Positions 27,585 to 35,917 of a stretch of 64,000 bases of DNA are shown here, in pieces; within the stretch, counting starts at the first letter, position 1; every line of letters starts with the position of its first letter. The stretch lies in assembly GCA_030144965.1 (NCBI GenBank), contig JAMPUU010000017.1, positions 496,001 through 560,000 of the forward strand, given 5' to 3'. This DNA comes from Nitrospira sp. BO4. GTDB lineage: Bacteria > Nitrospirota > Nitrospiria > Nitrospirales > Nitrospiraceae. Position numbers and translations under genes: made by a program. The notes beneath the pieces are model-generated. The model saw only the letters and a program-made list of their open reading frames with translations. It did not search any database and was not told the DNA's origin.

Positions 27585-28292
27585 TCAATGGGCAAGAGTC
27601 CCAAAAGCGGCAAACAGGCGCCCTGCGAGGTAATGGGTGCCCCGGATATCGCTCGACTCTTTACGCCGCATGAAGTCGTTCAGAACTCGTCCGTCTGTAG
27701 TCTTGTGGATGTCAGGCTGTTGGAGGTTCATCCGATAGCGAACAATCCCTCCTGACATCCAACTCACGAAGATCACCGTTCCATCCCGTTCCACCTGCTC
27801 GACCACGCCGACATGCGTGAGTGGATCATTCGGCAAGCCATCCCGATTGAAATCCCACGTATTGTGGAAAAAGACCAGGTCTCCCGGATGCACGGTCGGG
27901 CCATAATGAATTCGTCCGTGTTCCATGACATGGGTGTAGATACGCCCGACACCGTTTCCTCCATCGAGTTCACCCAACCCGCCGTACAAGTCGACCCGCT
28001 GTGTCGCGTATACCCCTCGGACGAAACCGGAACAGTCCGGAGCATAGTGCCGGCCACTCACTTCGATACGCGACCGGCCAAGGAATCTCACGGCTGTCTG
28101 CGCCAGCGCTTGCTGCCGCGGAACTCCCTTGGCCATGGAGCAGCAGTGCCCGCTGCGTGTTCCCATGGTAGGAATCACGTCATCTTGCGTCGGCTGAGGT
28201 CCTGCCGTCGCACAACCGTACAGTATCCCTGCGGATACGATGGCTAGAAGTCCAGTCGCTAACGAACGCCCGTGCTCGGCTGACTTCGTCAT
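27585..28292 (-). CDS. NlpC/P60-like lipoprotein, putative peptidoglycan hydrolase
   Basis: A 235-residue lipoprotein: the signal ends GILYGCAT. The domain has the NlpC/P60 catalytic cysteine in PDCSGFVRGVY and the catalytic histidine in THVGVVEQV, with HPGDLVFFH between them, a strong family pattern. It is expected to cleave peptide bonds in peptidoglycan. A CCSMAKG segment after the signal is unusual. It lies downstream of fumC and is transcribed the same way with about 50 bases between. Confidence 0.78.
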   Translation of the reverse strand: MTKSAEHGRSLATGLLAIVSAGILYGCATAGPQPTQDDVIPTMGTRSGHCCSMAKGVPRQQALAQTAVRFLGRSRIEVSGRHYAPDCSGFVRGVYATQRVDLYGGLGELDGGNGVGRIYTHVMEHGRIHYGPTVHPGDLVFFHNTWDFNRDGLPNDPLTHVGVVEQVERDGTVIFVSWMSGGIVRYRMNLQQPDIHKTTDGRVLNDFMRRKESSDIRGTHYLAGRLFAAFGTLAH

Positions 28293-28343
28293 GCCTCAGT
28301 ATACCGTTAAGCTGCTGCAAAGCCATACCGGAAAACAGTTCAA

Positions 28344-29780
28344 CTACCCGCCTGCACTGCCCACTGGTCCGCCCGGTTCGGTCATGCGCCAGGGATCGAG
28401 GAGTTCGGCCAATCGCTTGTCGGGTAAGACTTTCTGTTCCTTCGCCATCTGTCTCACCGTCTTGCCTGACTTATAAGCTTCTTTGGCCAATTTTGCCGCC
28501 GCTTCATAGCCGATTTCCGGTGCCAGGGCCGTACACATGGCCAAGCTCTCTTCAATGAGGCTCTTACATCGTTCCTCATTCGCCTTGATCCCTTCGATGC
28601 ATTTCATCGCAAAGTTGTTGGAGGCGGTCGCCAGCAGCTCGATGGACTGAAGCAGGTTGTAGGCCATGACGGGCATCATCACGATGAGCTCGAAATTGGC
28701 CGCCTGGCCGCCGACGGTCACCGTGACGTCATTACCGATCACCTGCGCGCAGACCATCGTGACGGACTCGGCGATGACTGGATTGACCTTCCCCGGCATG
28801 ATCGAGGAACCAGGTTGCGTCTCTGGCAAATTGATCTCACCAAGGCCGCAGCGCGGCCCTGACCCTAGCCACCGAATATCATTGGCAATCTTCATGAGGC
28901 TCACGGCCAGAGTCCTCAATTGCCCGCTGGCTTCAACCAATGAGTCCTGCGCCGATTGTGCTTCAAAGTGATTCTTGGCCTCTTTGAACGAACAGCCGGT
29001 CTCCTTTGAGATGATAGCCATCACCTTGGCAGAAAATTTCGGATGACAGTTCAGGCCGGTGCCGACGGCAGTGCCTCCCAAGGCCACCTCGCTTAAGGCC
29101 CCTTGTGCTTGCTTGACCCTCTGGATACCAAGTTCGATCTGCCTGGCGTAGCCCCCGAATTCCTGACCGAGGCGAACCGGCGTGGCGTCCTGCAAATGGG
29201 TACGACCGATCTTGACGATCGTGTCGAATTCCTTGGCCTTGCCCTTCAACCCCTTCTGCAACCGAGTCAGCGCCGGCAAGAGCTGGTGCTGCATCAATTC
29301 TGAGGCGGCAATGTGAATGGCCGTTGGAATGACGTCGTTGCTCGATTGGCCGAGATTCACGTGATCGTTCGGATGGACGAGCTTGCTGCCACGCGCACCG
29401 CCGAGCAGTTCGGTCGCACGATTGGAGATCACTTCGTTCGTGTTCATATTGGTAGACGTCCCGGACCCGGTCTGAAAAATGTCCACGGGAAACTCGGCGT
29501 CCAGTTTTCCATCGACCACTTCAGTCGCCGCCTGCCGAATCGCATCCGCAGGCTTCTTCTCCAAGAGACCAAGGGAGTGGTTGACGGCAGCTGCGGCCCG
29601 CTTGATCATACCCATTGCCCGAATAACCGCCCGCGGCATCCGGAGGGAACTGATCGGGAAGTTCTCGATGGCGCGGGCAGTCTGCACCCCATAGTAGGCC
29701 TCAGCGGGAACAGCCAGTTCACCCATTGTGTCCCGCTCGATTCGGGTCGACGCTGATAGATTATTCTGATTCGTTTTCAT
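28344..29780 (-). CDS. fumC: Class II fumarate hydratase
   Basis: Interconverts fumarate and malate without an iron-sulfur cluster. The 478-residue product has the family signature GSSIMPGKVNP and the segments TGSGTSTNMNTNEV and VHPNDHVNLGQSSND. The frame is open 34 residues further upstream; ATG 29780 (MKTNQNNL) was chosen because GGAG lies 9 bases before it and the length then fits class II enzymes (about 460-470). It works with the pyruvate carboxylase, citrate synthase and malic enzyme genes in this window in C4 metabolism. Confidence 0.95.
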   Translation of the reverse strand: MKTNQNNLSASTRIERDTMGELAVPAEAYYGVQTARAIENFPISSLRMPRAVIRAMGMIKRAAAAVNHSLGLLEKKPADAIRQAATEVVDGKLDAEFPVDIFQTGSGTSTNMNTNEVISNRATELLGGARGSKLVHPNDHVNLGQSSNDVIPTAIHIAASELMQHQLLPALTRLQKGLKGKAKEFDTIVKIGRTHLQDATPVRLGQEFGGYARQIELGIQRVKQAQGALSEVALGGTAVGTGLNCHPKFSAKVMAIISKETGCSFKEAKNHFEAQSAQDSLVEASGQLRTLAVSLMKIANDIRWLGSGPRCGLGEINLPETQPGSSIMPGKVNPVIAESVTMVCAQVIGNDVTVTVGGQAANFELIVMMPVMAYNLLQSIELLATASNNFAMKCIEGIKANEERCKSLIEESLAMCTALAPEIGYEAAAKLAKEAYKSGKTVRQMAKEQKVLPDKRLAELLDPWRMTEPGGPVGSAGG

Positions 29781-30076
29781 TCGCTGTACTCCATGTCTAA
29801 GGGGGTTCTCGTACCTTGCGGGCGCCATGATAAACTTACCGCGCCGGCTTTCACAAGAGCATGCCGTCATGACTCCTGGCATTACGGGCGAAGCTCATGC
29901 AGGTTATCAGCGAGACCTCGATAAAGGGGTGTGAGAGTTGGTGATGCAGAAACGGGCGAGTGAGAAGTGAAAATCCTGCCTGACAAGGCGGGCTGTGCGG
30001 CTACCGGTTAAACCAAACGCTCGTCCCTTACCAGCCCCGGATAGAAGGACTACGTGACATCTTCCTATTTACGTCA

Positions 30077-30340
30077 TCAAATTCGAGTGATTTCCCTTTC
30101 GACTTCTTTCGCAGTATCCGCCTCTGGTGTATACAGGTAGGCCGCTTCGCGTTTGGCCATTTTGAACGCATGCATCATGTCTGTTCCCATCCCTGCCAAT
30201 GCGAGACACCATCCGCCTACTATCATCCACCAGACCAACGAAAATAGATCCGATGGCTGGTCGAAGTTGAAGACTGCCACTATCCCTGCCAGAACCAGCA
30301 CAAATCCGACTGTCATCAGCGAATAGGTTAAAGTTTTCAT
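30077..30340 (-). CDS. Small two-helix membrane protein
   Basis: An 87-residue protein with two hydrophobic segments (about residues 5-25 and 36-54) and a charged C-terminal tail. No family recognised. The frame opens six codons further upstream, but ATG 30340 follows GATGAGGCGAAG with good spacing. It stands alone between fumC and the Hsp20 gene. Confidence 0.62.
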   Translation of the reverse strand: MKTLTYSLMTVGFVLVLAGIVAVFNFDQPSDLFSLVWWMIVGGWCLALAGMGTDMMHAFKMAKREAAYLYTPEADTAKEVEREITRI

Positions 30341-30694
30341 CTTCGCCTCATCAAACATGTTAGGTGCCTGAACAAGTTCGACAACTAGGCGGAGTGTCTA
30401 CACGCCTTCTTATTTACGCATGACAGCTATCACCACCTCCTCAATTATTGATCGTAGCAATCTCTTGCTTTGCGGATTTGCCCCTACCGATTTTGGGCGG
30501 ACTTTACTCGTTTTCGTCAAATACACAATCCCTCAAGATGACCCTAACCGGTAGATCCAATTGGGCCATCATGTTCCATGGACGAAGGGCCTGGTAAGTG
30601 ACGTGCGATCGGCGTCGGACGTGGAAGCAATCCAATGAAAAGGCCCGCCTGACTCAGGCGGGCCTTCGCTCAGAACATCTACTGCAAGAGAGGC
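30341..30694. other. Intergenic region containing the Hsp20 terminator
   Basis: 354 bases between the two-helix protein gene and the Hsp20 gene. Apart from the terminator at 30640-30666, I see no gene, tRNA or repeat. The promoter of the small membrane protein should lie here. Confidence 0.5.
30640..30666 (-). terminator. Rho-independent terminator of the Hsp20 gene
   Basis: Read on the minus strand, AAGGCCCGCCTGA pairs with TCAGGCGGGCCTT around a one- to three-base loop and runs into TTTTC. It begins about 30 bases after the Hsp20 stop. A GC-rich stem plus T run is the classic intrinsic terminator. Confidence 0.85.
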
Positions 30695-31144
30695 TTATGC
30701 AACCTTGACTTCGATGGCTCTTGGTTTTGCCTTCTCCGACTTCGGCAGATGGAGATTCAGCACTCCATCCTTGAACTCCGCCTTGACCTTGGCATCGTCA
30801 ATGACATCAGGGAGTGAAAAGGTCCGGACGAAACTGCCATAGGATCGTTCGATTCGATGATACTTCGTCCCCTTGTCTTCCTTCTCCTGCTTACGCTGCC
30901 CCTGAATCGTAAGCACTCCATCTTCCAACGTGACCTTGACGTCCTCCTTTTTTACATCCGGAATTTCAGCCTTAATCTGGTATTCCACATCAGTTTCACT
31001 GATGTCGACAGACGGAGTCCAATCGGCTACGATCATGGTCTCTTTCCCGGTGGTTCTGGACACTGCAGGGCGCGCGAACATGCGATTCAGCCGATCGGAA
31101 ACTTCCTCCAGTTCACGAAATGGATCCCAACGTACGAGTGTCAT
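30695..31144 (-). CDS. Hsp20/alpha-crystallin small heat-shock protein
   Basis: ATP-independent chaperone that holds unfolding proteins. The 149-residue product starts MTLVRWDPFRELEEVSDRLNRMF, typical for this bacterial subfamily. The alpha-crystallin domain spans about residues 42-140, and the motif AEFKDGVLNLHLPK marks its end. The start follows GAGGAGGTTCACT, a very strong ribosome-binding site. The gene is flanked by its own terminator and a candidate promoter, so it is monocistronic. Confidence 0.94.
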   Translation of the reverse strand: MTLVRWDPFRELEEVSDRLNRMFARPAVSRTTGKETMIVADWTPSVDISETDVEYQIKAEIPDVKKEDVKVTLEDGVLTIQGQRKQEKEDKGTKYHRIERSYGSFVRTFSLPDVIDDAKVKAEFKDGVLNLHLPKSEKAKPRAIEVKVA

Positions 31145-31223
31145 AGTGAACCTCCTCATTGTCGATCTTATGTGGATTCAGGTTATCTGCGCTGGCGCGG
31201 CGCCGATTCAACTGCATGGTTCT

Positions 31224-31251
31224 TAGATAAATCGACCCATGGAGAAGTCAA
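31224..31251 (-). promoter_or_regulatory. Candidate sigma-70 promoter of the Hsp20 gene
   Basis: On the minus strand, TTGACT (31246-31251) is followed after 16 bases by TATCTA (31224-31229). The -35 box matches five of six bases and the -10 box is weak. It lies about 80 bases before the start codon. It is a plausible but unproven promoter; no CIRCE element was seen. Confidence 0.3.
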
Positions 31252-31280
31252 GGGGCTGGACCGACTTGAAAATACGGGGG

Positions 31281-32414
31281 TTATCGATGCTCGATGGGCA
31301 CGTAGGGCCGGTTATGTTCTCCGGAGTAGATTTGATCGGGCCTGAACAGCTTGTTTTCTCGCAACTGTTCCAGCCAATGCGCAAGCCAGCCCGACACGCG
31401 CGCCATCGCAAAGAGCGGAGTGAAGAGGTCCACATCGATGCCCATCTTGTCGTAAATAATGCCTGAGTAAAAATCGACGTTGGGATAGATGCCCTTACTA
31501 TTCAGTAATTCCCCGGCTGCCGCTTCCACTTCCAATGCGATTTCATACAGAGGTGAGCTTCCGCATTCCTTGAACAAGCGCCGACAGAGTTCCTGCAGCA
31601 CCGTTGCGCGAGGATCCTTGACCTTATAGACACGATGCCCGAATCCCATCAGTTTTTTCTTGTTTTGCAAAGCTCGCTCAACGTACCGCCGTGCCTTATC
31701 GGCCGTGCCGATCTCTCTGAGCATGACCACCACTTCTTCATTTGCGCCGCCGTGCAAGGGTCCCTTTAAGGCTCCGATCGATGAAGCCACGACGGTATAG
31801 GGATCGGCCAGGGTTGATGCCGTCACCAATCCTGTAAAGGTGGACGCGTTCATCGTGTGTTCGGCATGGAGGATCAGACAGTCATCAAATACTTCGGCCC
31901 ATACTGGAGGGGCCACGGATTCCGTCAACATGTAGAAGAAATTCTCGCTGAACCCGAGATCGTCCCGCGGGGTAATGGGAGCATCGCCATGGCGAAGCCT
32001 CGCCCAGGCCGCCACGATCGTCGGTAATTTCGCGACCAGGCGTACCGCGCTCCAGTAGTTATTCTCGACGTCCTTGACGTTTCGGCCTGGGTAGAACATT
32101 CCGAGCGCGGCCACCGCCGCCTGGAGGGCATCCATGGGATGGCCTTGCTCAGGCAAGCACTTTAGCAAGTCAAGGATACGAAATTTGATGCGCCGATGGT
32201 GGGTGACGTCAGTGATCCATTGTTGGAACTCGGTCGCTGAAGGAAGGTGCCCAAAGAGGAGCAGATACGCCGTTTCCAAGTATGATGAGCCCGCGCAGAG
32301 AGCTTCGACTCGAATGCCGCGGTACTCGAGAATGCCGCGTTGGCCGTCGACATCGCTGATCGAAGAAGTGGCAGCCGGCACACCGGCCAAGCCCGGCATG
32401 AAATCATGAGGCAT
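31281..32414 (-). CDS. gltA: Citrate synthase
   Basis: Condenses oxaloacetate and acetyl-CoA to citrate. The 377-residue protein has the catalytic residues in context: His in HAEHTMNAS, His in GFGHRVYK and Asp in NVDFYSG. GGANEEVV and GPLHGG also fit. The length matches the shorter CitZ/PrpC-like enzymes; methylcitrate synthase is the main alternative, but no other methylcitrate gene is present. AGGAGAG lies 6 bases before the ATG. It is divergent from the gene at 32545. Confidence 0.93.
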   Translation of the reverse strand: MPHDFMPGLAGVPAATSSISDVDGQRGILEYRGIRVEALCAGSSYLETAYLLLFGHLPSATEFQQWITDVTHHRRIKFRILDLLKCLPEQGHPMDALQAAVAALGMFYPGRNVKDVENNYWSAVRLVAKLPTIVAAWARLRHGDAPITPRDDLGFSENFFYMLTESVAPPVWAEVFDDCLILHAEHTMNASTFTGLVTASTLADPYTVVASSIGALKGPLHGGANEEVVVMLREIGTADKARRYVERALQNKKKLMGFGHRVYKVKDPRATVLQELCRRLFKECGSSPLYEIALEVEAAAGELLNSKGIYPNVDFYSGIIYDKMGIDVDLFTPLFAMARVSGWLAHWLEQLRENKLFRPDQIYSGEHNRPYVPIEHR

Positions 32415-32544
32415 AATTCACTCTCCTGGGAAAAGTGTACTCTTCTGCCTACCCTACCACGGCTGCGTGGCGTTCTTGCAATGGAAAATCGTGCTTGGCA
32501 TACTTCATATGGAGGATGATATCGGGTGATGAACAGAGACGCGA

Positions 32545-32937
32545 ATGATTCGATCAGCCGCCATCATGTGCTCCTTCCTGATCGCACTAACGGGCCTCAT
32601 GACTGTTTCATCCGTCACGGCAGACGAAGAAACGATCGCGTTCGCCGTCGTCAGCGAACCTCCCAAGGATAAGACACGGATTCCGGCAAAGGTCGCGATC
32701 GAGGGGACGGTCACGGACATGAAGCTGCTCGCATCCGACCAGATTCTGTCCAATTTAGCCTGGAAGACACTAGAGATCTGTCATGCGCTCAAGCTTGAGG
32801 GACAGAAGTCTCCGGAGGGATTCCGCGTGCTCTCGGTGCGCGCGATCGACGCAGCCATGTTACCGATGGTGTTGCAGGGCGTTGCGGGAGATTGCCTGCT
32901 GAAAAAAGCCTTGGAAGTAGCTCCCCTCGTCGATTAA
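32545..32937 (+). CDS. Exported hypothetical protein
   Basis: A 130-residue protein with a signal peptide ending near SSVTADE (residue 27). The mature part has no membrane segment, two cysteines (EIC and GDC) that could pair, and no recognised domain. It stands alone, convergent with the zinc-ribbon gene at 33385. Confidence 0.62.
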   Translation: MIRSAAIMCSFLIALTGLMTVSSVTADEETIAFAVVSEPPKDKTRIPAKVAIEGTVTDMKLLASDQILSNLAWKTLEICHALKLEGQKSPEGFRVLSVRAIDAAMLPMVLQGVAGDCLLKKALEVAPLVD

Positions 32938-33016
32938 CATCTGACAGGATGTTGCAAAATTCTTCCAGCCCAATAGGCTAAATGATTTTTCGACAGGCTG
33001 CTGAAGACCAGGCACA

Positions 33017-33385
33017 TCAGGCCGAACAGTCAGGGCATTGCTGCGGCTCATGGTCCGAATCACTTTCCTCCATGGTAAGGGGAAAGAGCATGTCGCAGGA
33101 TCGGCACGACCGGACCTCAAAATAGGGAACACCGTGCTCATCAATTTCGGTAGGAAGAAGGAGCTCAGAAGGATCATACCCCACGAAGCCTCCATCGCTG
33201 AACTTCACCACCGCGAGCCGATCGTTGAAGGCTTCGAAGGTCGCTTCTTGCCCCTTGCGAGCGAGCACGTGGCCAAGCACACAGACCGGCTGGCCCTTCC
33301 GTTTGATGCGGAGATCCTTCAGTGTTCGCTGGAATGCAGTGGCGCAAGCAAACTGACCGGCAGAACTGGTTCCGACCCACGGCAT
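33017..33385 (-). CDS. Hypothetical protein with C-terminal zinc knuckles
   Basis: A 122-residue cytoplasmic protein. The C-terminus has CRSC and CPDC, spaced by about 20 residues, which would form a zinc ribbon. The middle stretch (VKFSDGGFVGYDPSELLLPTE) is beta-rich, cited here as GGFVGYDPSELLLP. No family recognised. ATG 33385 was preferred to the start five codons upstream because GAGAGGGG precedes it at good spacing. It is divergent from the ArsC-like gene. Confidence 0.68.
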   Translation of the reverse strand: MPWVGTSSAGQFACATAFQRTLKDLRIKRKGQPVCVLGHVLARKGQEATFEAFNDRLAVVKFSDGGFVGYDPSELLLPTEIDEHGVPYFEVRSCRSCDMLFPLTMEESDSDHEPQQCPDCSA

Positions 33386-33475
33386 AATTGCCCCTCTCAT
33401 GCGACGACTACTAATTGGGATCTAACATAGGCTGAAAAAAATCGTCAAGACGCGTCTTCTCACCAAGGAGATACT

Positions 33476-33826
33476 ATGGCCGACATCACGATCTATCACA
33501 AACCGACCTGCACCACGTGTCGTCAGGCGGTACAGTTGCTCAAAGACAGCGGAACACCCTTCACGGCGATCAACTATTATGAGCGCTCATTCACCAAGGC
33601 GCAGTTGAAAGCACTCCTGAAGAAGGCCGGGCTTTCTCCCAAAGACGTGCTTCGAACCAAGGAAGACCTCTATCAGGAACTTGGCTTGGGGAAGAAGCAG
33701 CTTTCGGACGATGAATTACTCGACTTGATGGTCAAACATCCGGATCTCATTCAACGGCCACTCGTCGAGAAGGGTGACCAGGCAATTCTGGCGAGACCCG
33801 CCGAGTCGATCAAGACACTCCTGTAG
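33476..33826 (+). CDS. ArsC/Spx-family thioredoxin-fold protein
   Basis: A 116-residue protein of the arsenate-reductase family. It begins ITIYHKPTCTTCRQAVQLL, with a CTTC active site, and has RPLVEKGDQAILARP near the C-terminus, which carries the Arg typical of the fold. Such proteins include glutaredoxin-linked arsenate reductases and YffB-like proteins of unknown substrate. No ars operon gene is nearby, so arsenate reduction is not assured. AAGGAG precedes the ATG. A CCCCCA/TGGGGG hairpin (33839-33855) follows the stop. Confidence 0.85.
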   Translation: MADITIYHKPTCTTCRQAVQLLKDSGTPFTAINYYERSFTKAQLKALLKKAGLSPKDVLRTKEDLYQELGLGKKQLSDDELLDLMVKHPDLIQRPLVEKGDQAILARPAESIKTLL

Positions 33827-33865
33827 GTGGTCACAAATCCCCCATTCACTGGGGGTGGCAGCAGC

Positions 33866-35089
33866 CTATGAACCGGCTGTGTGCTCGGAGGGCGATTGTC
33901 GAATGGTCCGTGTTTTGGGATCGACCGTAAAGGCGAGCTTCCCGTCCAATGCATCCAGCAGAATGTTTCCCACCAGTATTCGTCGCCATCCTTTCAGGAG
34001 TGGAAGATCCAGAGCCGATCGATTCGCCTTGGCATCCACCAATTCCTGCAGATCGGCTGTGGTCGCCAACAGGGTCGGCGCAATCTCTTCTTCCATGGCC
34101 CGAGCCTTGACGATCGCCTGAAGCAACTCGACAAATCCGTTCGATTCCGGATCGGGTTTCCGCTCCTTCGGAAGGACCGGCCAGGCCGACGGAGGAAGCG
34201 CGAGCGACGCCTGAATCGTGGCCAGAAGTGTCTCGCCATTGCGATCAGCCTCCGAGGTGTGGAGGCCTCTCACTTTGCGCAGTTCGTCCGTATGCCTCGG
34301 CGGATGTCTCGCGAGTTGGAGAAGGACTTCGTCCCGAACGACGCGACTCCGGGGGACATTTCTCCGTTTCGCTTCTCCTTCCCGCCAGGCCGCAAGTTCC
34401 CGAAGGACCGCAGCCGATTTCGGTTTGAGCTGATCCCACCCCCGTATGCGTTGAAAACGTTCCTGTGGTTCGCGGCGGGTTTCGCCGACGACGCCTTCAA
34501 GACGGGAGAACTCTTCGTGAGCCCACTGCAACCGGCCGAGCTTTGACAGTCGTGTATGAAGATGATCATGAATCGCCAGGAGAAAGGTCACGTCCTCCAG
34601 CGCATAGGCCAATTGATCATGAGACAGCGGGCGGGCGCTCCAATTTGTAAAGGTATGCGCCTTGTCCAGCCTTTTCCCATGCACCCGTTGAACGAGGTTG
34701 GCATACGCGACTTGGGGACCGAAGCCGACCATCGCCGCGGCAATCTGAGTGTCGAAAAACGGTTTTGGGATCTGGCCGGCATGAACTGCAAAAAGATCTA
34801 AGTCTTGCCGACCCGCATGCACGACTTTCTCGACCGCCGGATCGCACACTATCTCCCAAAACACATCAAGCGCCCCGCCGGATAGGACAGCCGGAAAATC
34901 GATGACGGCTGCGGTGGTTTCAGTGGCAACTTGAATGAGTTCCAGCCTCGGCACAAAACTCTCTTCGCCGACAAATTCGGTATCCAGCGCGAGGCGTGGG
35001 CTGTCTTTCAATCGCTCGCACAACTCACTGAGTCCGGTCGCGCTCGTAATGTACTGCTGTGGGGTGGACATTGTCACAATGTATGTCAC
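33866..35089 (-). CDS. rnd: Ribonuclease D-like 3'-5' exonuclease
   Basis: Trims the 3' ends of tRNA and other small RNAs. The 407-residue product has the DEDD exonuclease motif LALDTEFVGE (Exo I) near residue 33, Exo II in VHAGRQDLDLF, and Exo III in the LSHDQLAYALEDVTFLLAIH segment, cited as YALEDVTFLL. HRDC-type helices follow. The GTG at 35089 overlaps the stop of the upstream J-domain gene as GTGA, suggesting coupling; an in-frame ATG at 35071 is an alternative start without a clear ribosome-binding site. Confidence 0.87.
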   Translation of the reverse strand: MTYIVTMSTPQQYITSATGLSELCERLKDSPRLALDTEFVGEESFVPRLELIQVATETTAAVIDFPAVLSGGALDVFWEIVCDPAVEKVVHAGRQDLDLFAVHAGQIPKPFFDTQIAAAMVGFGPQVAYANLVQRVHGKRLDKAHTFTNWSARPLSHDQLAYALEDVTFLLAIHDHLHTRLSKLGRLQWAHEEFSRLEGVVGETRREPQERFQRIRGWDQLKPKSAAVLRELAAWREGEAKRRNVPRSRVVRDEVLLQLARHPPRHTDELRKVRGLHTSEADRNGETLLATIQASLALPPSAWPVLPKERKPDPESNGFVELLQAIVKARAMEEEIAPTLLATTADLQELVDAKANRSALDLPLLKGWRRILVGNILLDALDGKLAFTVDPKTRTIRQSPSEHTAGS

Positions 35090-35718
35090 TCAGAAGGGCT
35101 GTAGGGTCGACCCGGAGGCTGCATTGGCTCAGTGTTGCTGAGACTGAGATATTCTTTCAGAAATTGATAGGCTTCCAACATGCGGCGGAGTTCCGGCTCA
35201 GAACTACGATCGCCATTGTTGGCATCGGGATGGAGCTGCTTGGCCTTGGTTCGGAAGGCTGCGGTGACATCCGCCAGAGTGCTACCGAACTCCACGCCCA
35301 TGATGGCATAGGCATCCATCGCAGTATTGACACCGTTCGGGTTCTCTGAGAGCGCCCCGCTGCCGCCGCTGGCCGCTTTCAACATATCGGCAAGACTGAT
35401 TTTCTTGCGCCGGCGCCTTGGCCGTTCACGGATCTCGCTGTCAAACTCATCCCAACGATCTTCCACGAATTCCAACCGAGATTCGAGGCGCATCGCGCCG
35501 GAGAGATCGTGAATCGACTCCAATTCCTCTTCAATCTCAAGCAGCGAACGGATGATCTCTTCAAGGCCCTGTTCGACACGGAAAAACCCATCCACCCGTT
35601 CTTCCATCATGCTGTCGACGGCGACGTCCAAACTGTCTTCCGTTTTGAAGCGAAGCGCGCCGATGCGTTTCTGCATGCCGGTGCGGAACTTCAGATATTT
35701 GGCGGTCGAGAACGGCAT
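35086..35718 (-). CDS. J-domain protein
   Basis: A 210-residue protein with a C-terminal J domain (about residues 138-195) carrying the HPD motif in QLHPDANN. The N-terminal half is charged and helical with RPRRRRKK in the middle, and has no recognised domain. It lacks the Gly/Phe and zinc-finger regions of DnaJ, so it is a specialised Hsp70 partner. It overlaps rnd by four bases and is likely cotranscribed with it, which suggests a role near RNA processing, though that is only inference. Confidence 0.85.
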   Translation of the reverse strand: MPFSTAKYLKFRTGMQKRIGALRFKTEDSLDVAVDSMMEERVDGFFRVEQGLEEIIRSLLEIEEELESIHDLSGAMRLESRLEFVEDRWDEFDSEIRERPRRRRKKISLADMLKAASGGSGALSENPNGVNTAMDAYAIMGVEFGSTLADVTAAFRTKAKQLHPDANNGDRSSEPELRRMLEAYQFLKEYLSLSNTEPMQPPGRPYSPSE

Positions 35719-35917
35719 GGATGCCCTCCCACGGCATGGAAGGGGTATTGTACCACAGGCAGAGTAGCGGACTCACCAGAGCAGAATACGGGTGAGGATG
35801 ATGAAGTGTGGCGAGGCGAACTCAAATTCTCGAACAAGGGTCTACATTGGCACTGGGAAATTGTGGTACAGGTGGGAAGTGTGCAACCGCTTGATCTGAG
35901 AATGCGTCCGAGAAGAA

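Noticed and set aside
27445..27633. Small plus-strand frame containing CPGC
   Set aside because: It runs into the end of the convergent NlpC/P60 gene, has mixed composition, and one CxxC is not enough to support a gene.
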